A stretch of DNA of 64,000 nucleotides, taken from Flavobacteria bacterium RIFCSPLOWO2_12_FULL_35_11 (GTDB lineage: Bacteria; Bacteroidota; Bacteroidia; Flavobacteriales; Flavobacteriaceae). How positions within the stretch are numbered: the stretch's first letter is position 1; every line of letters starts with the position of its first letter. Where the stretch lies: positions 1 through 64,000 of the forward strand of contig MGWK01000067.1 in the NCBI GenBank assembly GCA_001800975.1, in the 5' to 3' direction. Shown in pieces: positions 7,951 through 17,421 of this stretch. The notes under the pieces are model-generated. The model did not search any database. It was not told the DNA's origin and was given only the letters and a program-made list of their open reading frames with translations. The translations under genes and the position numbers were made by a program.

Positions 7951-9285
7951 ATGGAAGATGCGCTGTTATATAGCAGGTTACAATTCGCCTTTACGATAAC
8001 TTATCATTATTTATTTCCCCAACTTACTATGGGGCTGGCCTTAATAATCGTTATTTACAAAGGCCTTTACCTAAAAACAAATCAACTTATCTTCAATGAT
8101 TCCGCAAAATTCTGGGCAAAAATATTTGCCGTTAATTTTGGGATGGGCGTGGTTACTGGTCTTCCTATGGAATTTCAGTTTGGCACCAATTGGGCGCAAT
8201 TTTCAGAACGCACAGGAAATATTATAGGCCAAACCTTGGCTATGGAAGGAATGTTCTCTTTTTTTCTGGAATCTTCTTTTTTGGGATTGTTTTTATTTGG
8301 AGAAAAATTATTGGGCAAAAAGCTACACTTTATGACCGCTTTTTTAATTTTTGTGGGCTCTTGGGCCAGCGGTTATTTAATTATTGCCACCCATTCCTGG
8401 ATGCAAAATCCGGTAGGGCATGAGATTTTGGCAAATGGAAAATTTGTGTTGAAAAACTTTTCCGATTTATTTTCAAATCCGTGGTTATTACCTTCTTTTT
8501 TTCACAATCAAATGGCATCAATGGTCACCACTTCCTTTGTAATTGGAGGCACAGGCGCTTTTTACTTATTAGTGAAAAAACACCGTCAATACGGAATGTT
8601 ATTCCTTAAAACAGCCATTATTACAGGCGTAATTTCAACATTGTCGGTTGCTTTTCCAACAGGAGATTTACTGGCACAACAAGTGGCAAAAAGTCAGCCG
8701 ATTACTTTGGCGGCGATGGAAGGATTATTTGATGCAGAAGAAGGCGCGCCAATTGTGTTAATTGGACAGCCAAATATGACAACACAACGATTGGACAATA
8801 AAATTGAAGTGCCCAAACTATTGAGTTTCCTAACTTATCAGCGATGGAATGCCGAGATTAAAGGACTGAACGATTTTCCTAGGGAAGAATGGCCAACCAA
8901 CATTCCCGGTCTGTACTACTCTTATCACATTATGGTTGGATTGGGCACCATATTTATAGGAATTATGCTTTTGGGCATTTGGTATTTATGGCGTAAAAAA
9001 TTAGAAGTTAAACGATGGTTTTTATGGGTGCTGCTTTTTGCAATGCCATTTCCATACATAGCAAATACAGCGGGTTGGTATACTTCAGAATTGGGTCGTC
9101 AGCCTTATTTGGTTTATGGTTTGTTTAAAACTGCGGATGGTGTTTCAGAAAATGTTTCCGCAGGAAATTCCTTGTTCACCTTGTTGGGATTTGTAGGCCT
9201 TTATCTGGTTTTAGGCTTTATTATGTTGATATTGGTTGGAAAAATTGTACATAAAGGTCCGGAAACAACATTAAAAAATACTTAA
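7951..9285 (+). CDS. cydA: Cytochrome bd quinol oxidase subunit I
   Basis: 444 residues, polytopic membrane protein. Visible landmarks: the N-terminal axial His region (TYHYLFPQLTMG), WMQNPVG, the haem-ligand His of PSFFHNQMAS, the Q-loop start QPITLAAMEG, YHIMVGLG with the Met ligand, and the family signature ELGRQP. The Q loop between the QPITLAAMEG and YHIMVGLG landmarks is about 70 residues, so this is the short (CIO-like) type. Together with CydB it oxidises quinol and reduces O2 at high affinity. cydB follows after 1 base. It is a plausible terminal oxidase for the hydrogenase electrons of this window. Confidence 0.96.
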   Translation: MEDALLYSRLQFAFTITYHYLFPQLTMGLALIIVIYKGLYLKTNQLIFNDSAKFWAKIFAVNFGMGVVTGLPMEFQFGTNWAQFSERTGNIIGQTLAMEGMFSFFLESSFLGLFLFGEKLLGKKLHFMTAFLIFVGSWASGYLIIATHSWMQNPVGHEILANGKFVLKNFSDLFSNPWLLPSFFHNQMASMVTTSFVIGGTGAFYLLVKKHRQYGMLFLKTAIITGVISTLSVAFPTGDLLAQQVAKSQPITLAAMEGLFDAEEGAPIVLIGQPNMTTQRLDNKIEVPKLLSFLTYQRWNAEIKGLNDFPREEWPTNIPGLYYSYHIMVGLGTIFIGIMLLGIWYLWRKKLEVKRWFLWVLLFAMPFPYIANTAGWYTSELGRQPYLVYGLFKTADGVSENVSAGNSLFTLLGFVGLYLVLGFIMLILVGKIVHKGPETTLKNT

Positions 9286-9286
9286 A

Positions 9287-10363
9287 ATGGAAATTACTTG
9301 GTATGTCATCGTATGCTTTATGCTGGTTATGTATATTGTATTGGACGGATTTGATTTTGGCGCAGGAATTATACATTTGCTTTTCGCAAAAACCGACGAA
9401 GAAAAAAAACAGGTTATGAGGGCTATCGGTCCATTTTGGGACGGAAATGAAGTTTGGCTTGTCGCCACCGGAGGCGTTTTATTTGCAGCCTTTCCAACCT
9501 TATATGCTTCAGCTTTCAGCGGATTTTATTTACCGCTCATCTTCATTCTATGGCTGTTTATTTTCAGGGCGCTTGGCATTGAATTTACTTATTTGATCAA
9601 TCATGAATTGTGGATAAAACCTTGGCAAAAAGGTTTTGGAATTTCCAGTTTGCTATTGGCTTTGTTTTTTGGTATTGCCTTCGGAAATATCATCAGAGGC
9701 GTAAACTTGGGCGGTGTTGAAAACGGCATCGCACAATTCAAACATCAATATTCCTTTTTCACGCCTTTGTGGGACAGCAGTTTTTCGCCTTTTGCAGAAC
9801 GCCCTGGCGTTATCGACTGGTTTACCTTAACCATTGGTTTGGTAGCTGTTTTAACACTAATAATTCATGGCGCTTATTGGATCATTTTAAAAACTGAAGG
9901 CGATTTTGTAAAAAATTTGCAATCGAAAATATTACCGCTTTGGATTGCTTTACTTGTGTTTATTCTGATTTCTTTGTTTGCGTTTATGGCGATGAAATCA
10001 TTCAATAAAGAACTTTTCGCCCAGCATCCTTCAGCCTATTTATTGCCATTTATGGCCTTATTGGGTTTTATTGGAATGCTGTTATTTGCGAAAAGCAACA
10101 AGCACTGGCTTGGATTTACAAGTTCAACCTTGTTTATTATCAGCGGTATAGGCAGTGCCGTTACCGCCATGTTTCCGGTGGTGTTGCCAAGCACAAATTC
10201 ACAAGTTCCTTCATTGACCATTTACAATACTTCCTCAGAAACTTATGGGTTACAAGTAGGATTGGTTTGGTGGGTTATTGCATTTGTGTTGATCTTGGTT
10301 TATTTCACTTATGTGCATCGCGTTTATAAAGGAAAATTGACTGAAAAACACGATCATCATTAG
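9287..10363 (+). CDS. cydB: Cytochrome bd quinol oxidase subunit II
   Basis: 358 residues with eight or nine predicted TM helices. Family signatures: the N-terminal VLDGFDFGAGI and GPFWDGNEVWLV segments, then RALGIEF. It forms the heterodimer with CydA. The start follows the cydA stop almost immediately, so the two are cotranslated. The C-terminus ends with a histidine-containing cytoplasmic tail. No CydX-like small gene was seen downstream; instead there are two copies of a 52-bp tandem repeat. Confidence 0.96.
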   Translation: MEITWYVIVCFMLVMYIVLDGFDFGAGIIHLLFAKTDEEKKQVMRAIGPFWDGNEVWLVATGGVLFAAFPTLYASAFSGFYLPLIFILWLFIFRALGIEFTYLINHELWIKPWQKGFGISSLLLALFFGIAFGNIIRGVNLGGVENGIAQFKHQYSFFTPLWDSSFSPFAERPGVIDWFTLTIGLVAVLTLIIHGAYWIILKTEGDFVKNLQSKILPLWIALLVFILISLFAFMAMKSFNKELFAQHPSAYLLPFMALLGFIGMLLFAKSNKHWLGFTSSTLFIISGIGSAVTAMFPVVLPSTNSQVPSLTIYNTSSETYGLQVGLVWWVIAFVLILVYFTYVHRVYKGKLTEKHDHH

Positions 10364-10387
10364 AAAAAGTTAAAAGTTTGAAAGTTT

Positions 10388-10491
10388 GAAAGTCAGAAGA
10401 CCAAAGTCGGGGGACGGAAAACAAAAAAGTCGTAAGTTGGAAAGTCAGAAGACCGAAGTCGGGAGACAGAAGACAAAAAAGTCGTAAGTTG
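10388..10491. repeat. Two tandem copies of a 52-bp intergenic repeat
   Basis: Copies 10388-10439 and 10440-10491 differ at only a few positions. Both carry GTCAGAAGACC, AAGTCGGG and AAAAAAGTCGTAAGTTG. A single related copy precedes cydA. The open frame on the minus strand across this region is an artefact of the repeat. Confidence 0.85.
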
Positions 10492-10549
10492 AAAAGTTTG
10501 AAAGCCAAAAGTCTGAAAGTGAAAAAAATGGGACTGCAGCGCAAATAGT

Positions 10550-11080
10550 TTATTTGCTTTCCCTATTGTAATAACCCAAAATAAAACCTAAAACAAGTGA
10601 CCAAATTGCTGCCAAACCAATTTGATACGGTTTGTCTAACATAAAAGTAATGGTATGTGCTGGAATCCAAAACCAGATTAAGGACAGCATTCCTTTATCG
10701 ATATTTTTCCAGTTGTTTTTTTGTTTGGCGATCAAATTATCAAGAAACCGGTGAAAAATAACCAAAAACAAACCGTACTGTAAATTCATAAATACAGATA
10801 AGGCTAACGCACTTCCAAACAATCCCATTTCAGGCACAAAATGATGTTCAACCAAGTTATTTAAAAATCCCTGATAGCCAACAAATGCATATTTTATGGT
10901 AATGGCAATAAGTGCCCATTCCAACATTTTTAATAAAATTACCGGCAATTTATAAGGCAAAAACAGGTTGCCTTGCTGCATCCATTTGGAGATGAGATCG
11001 CCCAAAGTGCCCAATACGGCAAATTGTATCATGGCACTATAAATTGGGTAGGCGATTACAAATTCAACGTATGAGTTCAT
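10550..11080 (-). CDS. Integral membrane protein, Mpv17/PMP22-like
   Basis: 176 residues with four or five hydrophobic helices. The C-terminal part (WFWIPAHTITFMLDKPYQ, then W-S-L-V-L-G-F-I-L-G-Y) resembles the conserved C-terminal segment of the Mpv17/PMP22 family, but that assignment is by eye only. It lies about 40 bases beyond the TPM-LemA group on the same strand and may be its last gene. Role unknown. Confidence 0.65.
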   Translation of the reverse strand: MNSYVEFVIAYPIYSAMIQFAVLGTLGDLISKWMQQGNLFLPYKLPVILLKMLEWALIAITIKYAFVGYQGFLNNLVEHHFVPEMGLFGSALALSVFMNLQYGLFLVIFHRFLDNLIAKQKNNWKNIDKGMLSLIWFWIPAHTITFMLDKPYQIGLAAIWSLVLGFILGYYNRESK

Positions 11081-11117
11081 TAAGGATTAAAAAATTAAAA
11101 GAATAAATAATAAGAAT

Positions 11118-11933
11118 TTACCAGCCTCCGCCAGCACCGCCACCACTAAATCCGCCACCGCCAAAACCTCCTCCGAAGCCTCCACCGAAACCGCCGCCAC
11201 TTGAGCCACCACCAAAACTGCCGCCTCCAAAACCACCTCTGCCGGCTCTGCTTAAAAGAATGGCCGTTAAAATATCCATTCCTGTTGAATCTTTTCTAAA
11301 TCCTTTATCATTATCATTTCCGCCTTGGTCTTTATTTTTCTTTGAAAAAACGATTAATAAAATAATAAATATAATGGCTATAATAAAAGCACGCGGAATA
11401 CCTGAACTTTCACTTTTTGTAGATCTCTTGCTTTTATAAGTGCCTTTTAAAACTTTAAAAATAGCATCGCTTCCTTTGTCTAATCCTTCGTAAAAATCAC
11501 CCTTTTTAAATTCGGGGATAATCACATTTCTAACCAATTCACCCGTAATTCCGGCCGTTAATTTATGTTCTACGCCGTAACCGGGCGCAATCCATACTTT
11601 ACGCTCTTTGTTAGCCAGCAGCACCAAAATGCCATTGTCTTCCTTTGCCTGTCCAATTCCCCATTGGTGTGCCCATTTTGGCGTTAAAATTCCAATATCT
11701 TCCCCGTTTATAGTTTCAACGGTAATCACCACTATTTGGGTTGAAGTGGAATCGGAATAGCTAATTAATTTGCTTTCGAGTGCCGATTTTTCTTCTTTCG
11801 TTAACAAGGATGCATAATCGTACACACTTGTTTGCACTTTTGGCTTATCAGGAATGGTAAATTGCGCAAAAGCAACCTGTACCAGCAAAATGGTTATGAA
11901 AAATGTTAGATACTTTTTAGATGATTTGTACAT
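11118..11933 (-). CDS. TPM-domain secreted/membrane protein with glycine-rich tail (YgcG type)
   Basis: 271 residues: signal peptide (to about residue 23, VAFA-Q), TPM domain (about 35-165, with VYDYASLLTKEEKSALES and the conserved RKVWIAPGYGVEHKLT), one TM helix (about 183-200), then a C-terminal tail of GGGFGGG repeats. TPM (TLP18.3/Psb32/MOLO-1) domains occur in proteins linked to membrane quality control. Encoded 9 bases after a second TPM gene that overlaps lemA. This LemA-TPM-TPM trio is a common Bacteroidota arrangement. Confidence 0.9.
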   Translation of the reverse strand: MYKSSKKYLTFFITILLVQVAFAQFTIPDKPKVQTSVYDYASLLTKEEKSALESKLISYSDSTSTQIVVITVETINGEDIGILTPKWAHQWGIGQAKEDNGILVLLANKERKVWIAPGYGVEHKLTAGITGELVRNVIIPEFKKGDFYEGLDKGSDAIFKVLKGTYKSKRSTKSESSGIPRAFIIAIIFIILLIVFSKKNKDQGGNDNDKGFRKDSTGMDILTAILLSRAGRGGFGGGSFGGGSSGGGFGGGFGGGFGGGGFSGGGAGGGW

Positions 11934-11942
11934 AATTGGTTA

Positions 11943-12380
11943 TTATCCTCTTGAAACTTCATTAGATAATTCGTCAGTATCACTTGAATGATAAGGGAAA
12001 AATTCTTTCAATTTTTTCCCAACTTCGATAATGGCAAGTTCAATTCCTTTTGAAAATTCTTCTTTTTTAAAATAGGAAAGCATCAATTCTTTTTCTGCAT
12101 CCCAAAAATTTTCGGTCACTTTTGCATGGATTCCTTCATCGCCTAAAATGGCAAATTTTCTGCTTTCAATGGCCACATAAATCAACACGCCGTTTCTTAA
12201 ATCGGTTTTGTCCATTTCCAACAAATGAAAAACCTCCAAAGCTCTTTCCAATGGAGGTAAATCTGTAATTTTTTCTAAATGGACACGAATTTCTCCCGAA
12301 GTGTTTTTTTCTGCCACTTCAATCGCTTTTATAATGGCTTGCTCTTGCTCGACGGTTAAAAATTCTTCAATTTTTGACAT
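11943..12380 (-). CDS. TPM-domain protein without signal peptide
   Basis: 145 residues, a TPM domain only: E-Q-A-I-I-K-A-I-E, then SGEIRVHLE, RNGVLIYVAIESRKFAILGD and EGIHAKV. It has no signal peptide or membrane helix, unlike its neighbour, so it is probably cytosolic. Its start overlaps the lemA stop as TAATG, and the next TPM gene follows after 9 bases, so the three are one operon. Confidence 0.9.
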   Translation of the reverse strand: MSKIEEFLTVEQEQAIIKAIEVAEKNTSGEIRVHLEKITDLPPLERALEVFHLLEMDKTDLRNGVLIYVAIESRKFAILGDEGIHAKVTENFWDAEKELMLSYFKKEEFSKGIELAIIEVGKKLKEFFPYHSSDTDELSNEVSRG

Positions 12381-12988
12381 TATTCTTTTTTTCCAAAATC
12401 AAATTTTACTTCAGGTGCTTTTTCTGCGCCAACTTCGGCATCAAAATAAGGTTTGCCTTCAAAATCAAATATTCCTGCCAATATTGAATTTGGGAATTTC
12501 TTTATGTGATTGTTATATGGTTTTGTGGCTTCGTTAAAACGTGTGCGAGCCGTTAAAATTTGATTTTCGGTACTTGCCAATTCATCCTGCAATTTCAGGA
12601 AATTTTGGTTTGCCTTTAAATCGGGATAACGTTCAACAGTCACCAACAAGCTTTTTAAAGCGCCGCTTAAACCGCCTTGAACTTGGTTAAATTGCGCCAA
12701 TTGCTCAGGTGTAATGTTTGTAGGGTCAATTTGTACTGAAGTTGCTTTTGCACGCGCTTCAATTACTGAAGTCAACGTTTCTTTTTCAAAATCGGCGGCT
12801 CCTTTAACGGTGTTTACCAAATTACCAATCAGGTCACTTCTGCGTTGGTAAGCTGTTTGTACATTTCCCCAACTTTCTGCAACACTTTCGTTCAATTGAA
12901 TTGTATTGTTGTAAAATCCTTTCACCCAACTATAGCCGGCAAATGCTATTACTACAATAATTATTACGGGTATTAACCACTTTTTCAT
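12380..12988 (-). CDS. lemA: LemA family protein
   Basis: 202 residues: an N-terminal membrane anchor (about 4-20), then the helical LemA core with YNNTIQLNESVAESWGNVQ, YQRRSDLIGNLVNTVKG and ERYPDLKANQNFL, all typical. LemA proteins have their N-terminus anchored in the membrane and form a four-helix bundle; the biochemical role is unclear. First gene of the LemA-TPM-TPM operon, overlapping the next gene. Confidence 0.95.
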   Translation of the reverse strand: MKKWLIPVIIIVVIAFAGYSWVKGFYNNTIQLNESVAESWGNVQTAYQRRSDLIGNLVNTVKGAADFEKETLTSVIEARAKATSVQIDPTNITPEQLAQFNQVQGGLSGALKSLLVTVERYPDLKANQNFLKLQDELASTENQILTARTRFNEATKPYNNHIKKFPNSILAGIFDFEGKPYFDAEVGAEKAPEVKFDFGKKE

Positions 12989-13071
12989 TTTTTTTCGATT
13001 TTTAGTTGTTTATAATATTGTTTAATTAGTTCTCCAAAAAGCAATTTTGTTACAATTTCAACAAAATATAT

Positions 13072-13404
13072 TTAACCTATTTGGCCTTTTATTTTAATCA
13101 GTTCTTCTTTAATGGCTTCCAAACGCGTAATGATTTCCTGATTGTCTTTCACCGCTTTAGGACGTTCCTTCATTTTGTTTTTTGCGCCCTCTAAGGTAAA
13201 CCCTTTTTCCTTAACCAAATGATAAATCAGCTTGAGATTTTTGATGTCTTCTTGGGTAAAAAGCCGATTTCCCTTTTTGTTTTTTTTAGGTTTTAAAATG
13301 TCGAATTCATTTTCCCAAAAACGTATATGCGACGTGTTAACGCCAAATGCGATGGCGACCTCGCCAATTTTATAATATCTTTTTTCAGGTAGATCTATAT
13401 GCAT
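13072..13404 (-). CDS. MerR-family transcriptional regulator
   Basis: 110 residues. The N-terminal winged helix (KRYYKIGEVAIAFGVNTSHIRFWENEF, about 8-34) and the second part of the motif (GNRLFTQEDIKNLKLIYHLV) are classic MerR. A C-terminal helix (about 85-108) would dimerise. No effector cysteines are present. The start overlaps the stop of the M23 peptidase gene as TAATG, so the regulator is translated with it. Flavobacteriia commonly have this M23-MerR pair next to alaS and lemA. Confidence 0.92.
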   Translation of the reverse strand: MHIDLPEKRYYKIGEVAIAFGVNTSHIRFWENEFDILKPKKNKKGNRLFTQEDIKNLKLIYHLVKEKGFTLEGAKNKMKERPKAVKDNQEIITRLEAIKEELIKIKGQIG

Positions 13405-14375
13405 TAGTCAAGAGATTGTCCTTCAATTTGTGCAGCTTTTTGCATAGCTTCAAATTCTTCCGGCGACAAGTTTCCGTAGTAAAAATTAATAGGATTTACA
13501 GCTGTTCGGTTTTTATAAATTTCATAATGCAAATGAGGCCCTTGTGATCGTCCTGTATTTCCAACAAAACCAATTAAATCGCCCCTTTTTACTTTTTGGC
13601 CTTTTCTGACATTGTAATTGCTTAAATGCCCATATAAGGAAACATAGCCAAAACCGTGCTCAATTCTGATGTGCTTTCCGTAACCTGCAGAATTTTGGTC
13701 GGCTCGTTCCACATAACCATCACCCGAAGCATAAACCGGCGTTCCAACAGGCGCAGAAAAGTCCATTCCCAAATGTTTTTTTCTTGCTTTTGTAAAAGGA
13801 TCCGACCGCCAGCCGTAGCCGGAAGCCATTCGTGTTAAATTTTGATTTTCAATAGGCTGAATAGCAGGAATTGCAGACAATAATTTTTCTTTATTGGCTG
13901 CCAATTTTACGATTTCATCTAAGGATTTTGACTGAATATACAATTGCTTCGCCAAAATATCCATGTTTTTGGTAACGTCTATAATCATTTCAGAATTGTC
14001 AAAACCTTCCAAAGCTTTATATCGGTTTACGCCGCCAAAACCAGCTTTGCGCTGTTCGTCGGGAATTGGATTCACTTCAAAATATAGGCGGTAAATATTG
14101 TTGTCTCTTTCTTGTATGTCAGCCAGTACTTCGCTTATTTGCACCATCTTTTTGGCGTGCAATTCTTCATTTAATTTTACAAATTCTAACTGACGTTTTA
14201 ATTCTTTTTCTTTTGGAGATTCAAAAATAGTGCTAAAAACAAAAAATCCAGCAATCATAAAAACCGTTGCTGTAGCCAACGTTAACATAATTTTTTTTAA
14301 ATTTTCACCTTTTTTTGGCCGTATCTTTTGATAGGATAGTGTTTCTGAATCGTAATAATATTTTACCTTCGCCAT
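13404..14375 (-). CDS. M23 family zinc metallopeptidase (LytM/peptidoglycan endopeptidase)
   Basis: 323 residues: a short cytoplasmic part, one TM helix (about 29-50), a coiled-coil linker (about 55-105), then a C-terminal M23 domain. Zinc and catalytic residues are visible in KKHLGMDFSAPVGTPVYA (HxxxD) and GPHLHYEIY (HxH), plus YGKHIRIEHG. It is expected to cut peptide cross-links in peptidoglycan from the periplasmic face, or to activate amidases if inactive; here all metal ligands are present. Coupled to the MerR gene downstream. Confidence 0.93.
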   Translation of the reverse strand: MAKVKYYYDSETLSYQKIRPKKGENLKKIMLTLATATVFMIAGFFVFSTIFESPKEKELKRQLEFVKLNEELHAKKMVQISEVLADIQERDNNIYRLYFEVNPIPDEQRKAGFGGVNRYKALEGFDNSEMIIDVTKNMDILAKQLYIQSKSLDEIVKLAANKEKLLSAIPAIQPIENQNLTRMASGYGWRSDPFTKARKKHLGMDFSAPVGTPVYASGDGYVERADQNSAGYGKHIRIEHGFGYVSLYGHLSNYNVRKGQKVKRGDLIGFVGNTGRSQGPHLHYEIYKNRTAVNPINFYYGNLSPEEFEAMQKAAQIEGQSLD

Positions 14376-14704
14376 TGTATAAAAATTATATTATTTTTGC
14401 GTTATAAAACGACAAAATATTCAACGATATTTTAAACCGTGAACGACAAATTTACAAAATGTTTTATATAATTGGTACAACCCATGTTTTTTAGTATATA
14501 ATTAACAGATGGATTTGCCATCGAAGAATTTTGAAACGTTAAAACCGATTTGTCTGCAAAAGACAGCAGCATATTGGCAAATAGTCGATGACTTAAAAAA
14601 AACAATAAGATAATACAAATGAAATAGCCATAATATAACATGATAACTAAGAGTTAAATAAAGGCTATACCATTTGACTATAAAAAAATAATAAAAGATC
14701 ACAA
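14376..14704. other. Divergent intergenic region between the M23 peptidase gene and alaS
   Basis: About 330 AT-rich bases with no coding potential. It must contain promoters for both directions. A TACCATTTG stretch (14668-14676) ahead of alaS is close to, but not exactly, a -7 element. No riboswitch or T-box-like structure was recognised. Confidence 0.4.
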
Positions 14705-17317
14705 ATGAAATCACAACTCGTTCGTCAACAATTTTTAGATTTTTTTGCTTCAAAAAAACACGAAATCGTGCCGTCATCTCCAATGGTGCTAAAAAATGAC
14801 CCGACGCTTATGTTTACCAATGCGGGCATGGTGCCATTTAAAGAGTATTTTTTGGGACAAAAAACCGCTGTTGAAAAACGAATTGCCGATACGCAAAAAT
14901 GTTTAAGGGTTTCAGGAAAACACAACGATTTGGAAGAAGTGGGCAAAGACACTTACCACCACACCATGTTTGAAATGTTGGGAAACTGGAGTTTTGGCGA
15001 CTATTTTAAAAAAGAAGCCATTGACTGGGCTTGGGAATTGCTGACTGAAGTTTATAAAATTGACAAAGATTGTTTGTACGTTTCTGTTTTTGAAGGCTCT
15101 GAAGACGATGGTTTGGAATACGACCAGGAAGCTTATGATTTGTGGAAAAAATACGTTGCAGAAGATCGAATTATCAACGGAAATAAAAAAGATAACTTTT
15201 GGGAAATGGGCGCGCAAGGACCTTGCGGACCTTGTTCAGAAATTCATGTAGATATCAGGTCTGCGGAAGAAAAAGCAAAAGTTTCCGGCAGAAGTTTGGT
15301 GAACAATGACCATCCGCAAGTGGTGGAAATTTGGAATCTGGTTTTTATGGAGTTTAACCGAAAAGCCGATGGTTCACTTGAAAAATTGCCTGCAAAACAC
15401 GTAGATACCGGAATGGGTTTTGAACGTTTGTGCATGGTGCTTCAAAATAAACAATCCAATTACGATACCGATGTTTTTACGCCGTTGATCAGGGAAATTG
15501 AAGCCATCACCAACAGCGAATATGGCAAAAATGAAGAAACCGATATCGCCATTCGCGTAATTGCCGACCATGTTCGTGCAGTGGCTTTTGCGATTGCCGA
15601 CGGACAATTGCCTTCTAACACTGGCGCAGGTTATGTAATTCGAAGAATTTTGCGACGCGCCATTCGTTACGGATTTACTTTTTTAAACACTAAAGAGCCT
15701 TTTATTTACAAATTGGCGACTACTTTAAGTCAGCAAATGGGCGAATATTTCCCGGAGTTGAAATCCCAAAAACTATTGGTAACCAACGTCATTAAAGAAG
15801 AGGAAAATTCGTTCTTGAGAACTTTAGATCAAGGATTGGTTTTGCTTGATGCCATTATTAAAAATACCACCGGAAAAGAAGTTTCGGGCAAAAAAGCCTT
15901 CGAACTGTTCGATACTTTTGGATTTCCTATTGATTTAACCGCATTAATTCTTTCTGAAAAAGGAATGACTTTGAATGAAAAAGAATTTAAACAAGAACTG
16001 GAAAAACAAAAAACACGCTCAAGAGCTGCAGCAGTTGTTGAAACCGATGATTGGGTGATTTTAGAAGAAGATGCCGAAGAAGAGTTTATTGGTTATGATA
16101 CCTTGGAAGCAACCATTAGAATAACGCGTTATCGAAAAGTTTCGTCCAAAAAAGAAGGCGACTTGTACCAATTGGTGTTTAATATGACTCCATTTTATCC
16201 GGAAGGCGGTGGACAAGTGGGCGACAAAGGCTATCTTGAAGTGAGCAACGGAAATGTTATTTATATTGTTGACACCAAAAAAGAAAATAATTTAATCATC
16301 CATTTTGCTAAAAGTCTGCCTAAAAATCCAACCCAAACTTTTAAAGTTGTGGTTGACGAAAAACAACGATTCAGAACTGCCTGCAACCATTCCGCCAGCC
16401 ATTTACTTCATCAGGCTTTGCGTGAAATTTTAGGAACGCATGTGGAACAAAAAGGATCGGCGGTGCATTCAAAAAGTTTGCGTTTCGACTTTTCGCATTT
16501 TGCAAAATTAACTGTTGATGAGTTGCGTGCCGTTGAAGATTTTGTAAATGCACGCATTGATTCCAAACTGAAGCTGGAAGAATATCGGAATATCCCAATA
16601 AAAACCGCCTTGGAAAAAGGTGCAATGGCATTGTTTGGGGAAAAATACGGAGATACGGTTCGCGCCATTCAATTTGGCAACTCCGTAGAACTTTGCGGTG
16701 GCACACACATTCAAAATACAGGCGATATCTGGCATTTTAAAATTGTGTCGGAAGGCGCTATTGCAGCGGGAGTTCGACGTATTGAGGCCATTACCGGCGA
16801 TGCCGCAAAAGAATTCTTTTTGGAAAATACGCATGTTTTTTCAGAAGTGAAAGAAGTATTGAAAAACGCAAAAAATCCGGTAAAAGCCATAACTGATTTA
16901 CAGGAAGAAAATGCCACATTAAAAAAGCAGGTTGAAGCATTGCAAAAAGACAAGGCCAAAAATTTGACAGGCGATTTAATAAATCAAGTTGAACAAATTA
17001 ATGGTATGAACTATTTGGCCGTAAAACTTGATTTGGATCAAAACAGCATCAAAGATTTGGCTTTTGACTTGGGAAATAAAATTGAAAACCTGTTTCTGCT
17101 GGTTGGAACCGAAGCAGATGGAAAAGCATTTTTAACTTGTTTTATCGCCAAAAATTTGGTGGAAGAAAAACAGTTGGATGCAGGAAAAGTGGTGCGTGAA
17201 CTTGGGGTGTTTATTCAGGGCGGCGGCGGCGGACAAGCTTATTTTGCAACTGCCGGCGGTAAAAAACCGGAAGGAATTGAGCAGGCATTGACAGAAGGGA
17301 AAAAATATATAGTTTAA
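14705..17317 (+). CDS. alaS: Alanine--tRNA ligase
   Basis: 870 residues, full length for the enzyme. The class II core begins at the N-terminus ([22 protein letters not shown]) with motif 2 region [19 protein letters not shown] and motif 3 region [17 protein letters not shown]. The editing domain carries [11 protein letters not shown] and the second zinc motif [10 protein letters not shown]. The C-Ala domain ends in a glycine-rich segment and GIEQAL. It charges tRNA-Ala and clears mischarged Ser and Gly. Start ATG at 14705 ([10 protein letters not shown]) is the family start. Confidence 0.98.
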   Translation: MKSQLVRQQFLDFFASKKHEIVPSSPMVLKNDPTLMFTNAGMVPFKEYFLGQKTAVEKRIADTQKCLRVSGKHNDLEEVGKDTYHHTMFEMLGNWSFGDYFKKEAIDWAWELLTEVYKIDKDCLYVSVFEGSEDDGLEYDQEAYDLWKKYVAEDRIINGNKKDNFWEMGAQGPCGPCSEIHVDIRSAEEKAKVSGRSLVNNDHPQVVEIWNLVFMEFNRKADGSLEKLPAKHVDTGMGFERLCMVLQNKQSNYDTDVFTPLIREIEAITNSEYGKNEETDIAIRVIADHVRAVAFAIADGQLPSNTGAGYVIRRILRRAIRYGFTFLNTKEPFIYKLATTLSQQMGEYFPELKSQKLLVTNVIKEEENSFLRTLDQGLVLLDAIIKNTTGKEVSGKKAFELFDTFGFPIDLTALILSEKGMTLNEKEFKQELEKQKTRSRAAAVVETDDWVILEEDAEEEFIGYDTLEATIRITRYRKVSSKKEGDLYQLVFNMTPFYPEGGGQVGDKGYLEVSNGNVIYIVDTKKENNLIIHFAKSLPKNPTQTFKVVVDEKQRFRTACNHSASHLLHQALREILGTHVEQKGSAVHSKSLRFDFSHFAKLTVDELRAVEDFVNARIDSKLKLEEYRNIPIKTALEKGAMALFGEKYGDTVRAIQFGNSVELCGGTHIQNTGDIWHFKIVSEGAIAAGVRRIEAITGDAAKEFFLENTHVFSEVKEVLKNAKNPVKAITDLQEENATLKKQVEALQKDKAKNLTGDLINQVEQINGMNYLAVKLDLDQNSIKDLAFDLGNKIENLFLLVGTEADGKAFLTCFIAKNLVEEKQLDAGKVVRELGVFIQGGGGGQAYFATAGGKKPEGIEQALTEGKKYIV

Positions 17318-17373
17318 AAGTTTTTGGTTTTTTAAATCTGTCTCCCTAATCTTGATTCAGAGTCTCATCAAAA

Positions 17374-17399
17374 GATGCTGAAACGAGTTCAGCATGACG
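17374..17399. repeat. Short dispersed palindrome (GCTGAA...TTCAGC type)
   Basis: ATGCTGAAACGAGTTCAGCAT followed by GACG lies between alaS and the GSCFA gene. This is a short palindrome of the sort scattered in Bacteroidota intergenic regions; it could act as a weak transcript-end structure. Confidence 0.5.
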
Positions 17400-17421
17400 A
17401 TAATTATAAAATTATTATAAA

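Noticed and set aside
10305-10544. Minus-strand 79-residue open frame after cydB
   Set aside because: It is a translation of the 52-bp tandem repeat and flanking low-complexity sequence, with a biased composition and no promoter.
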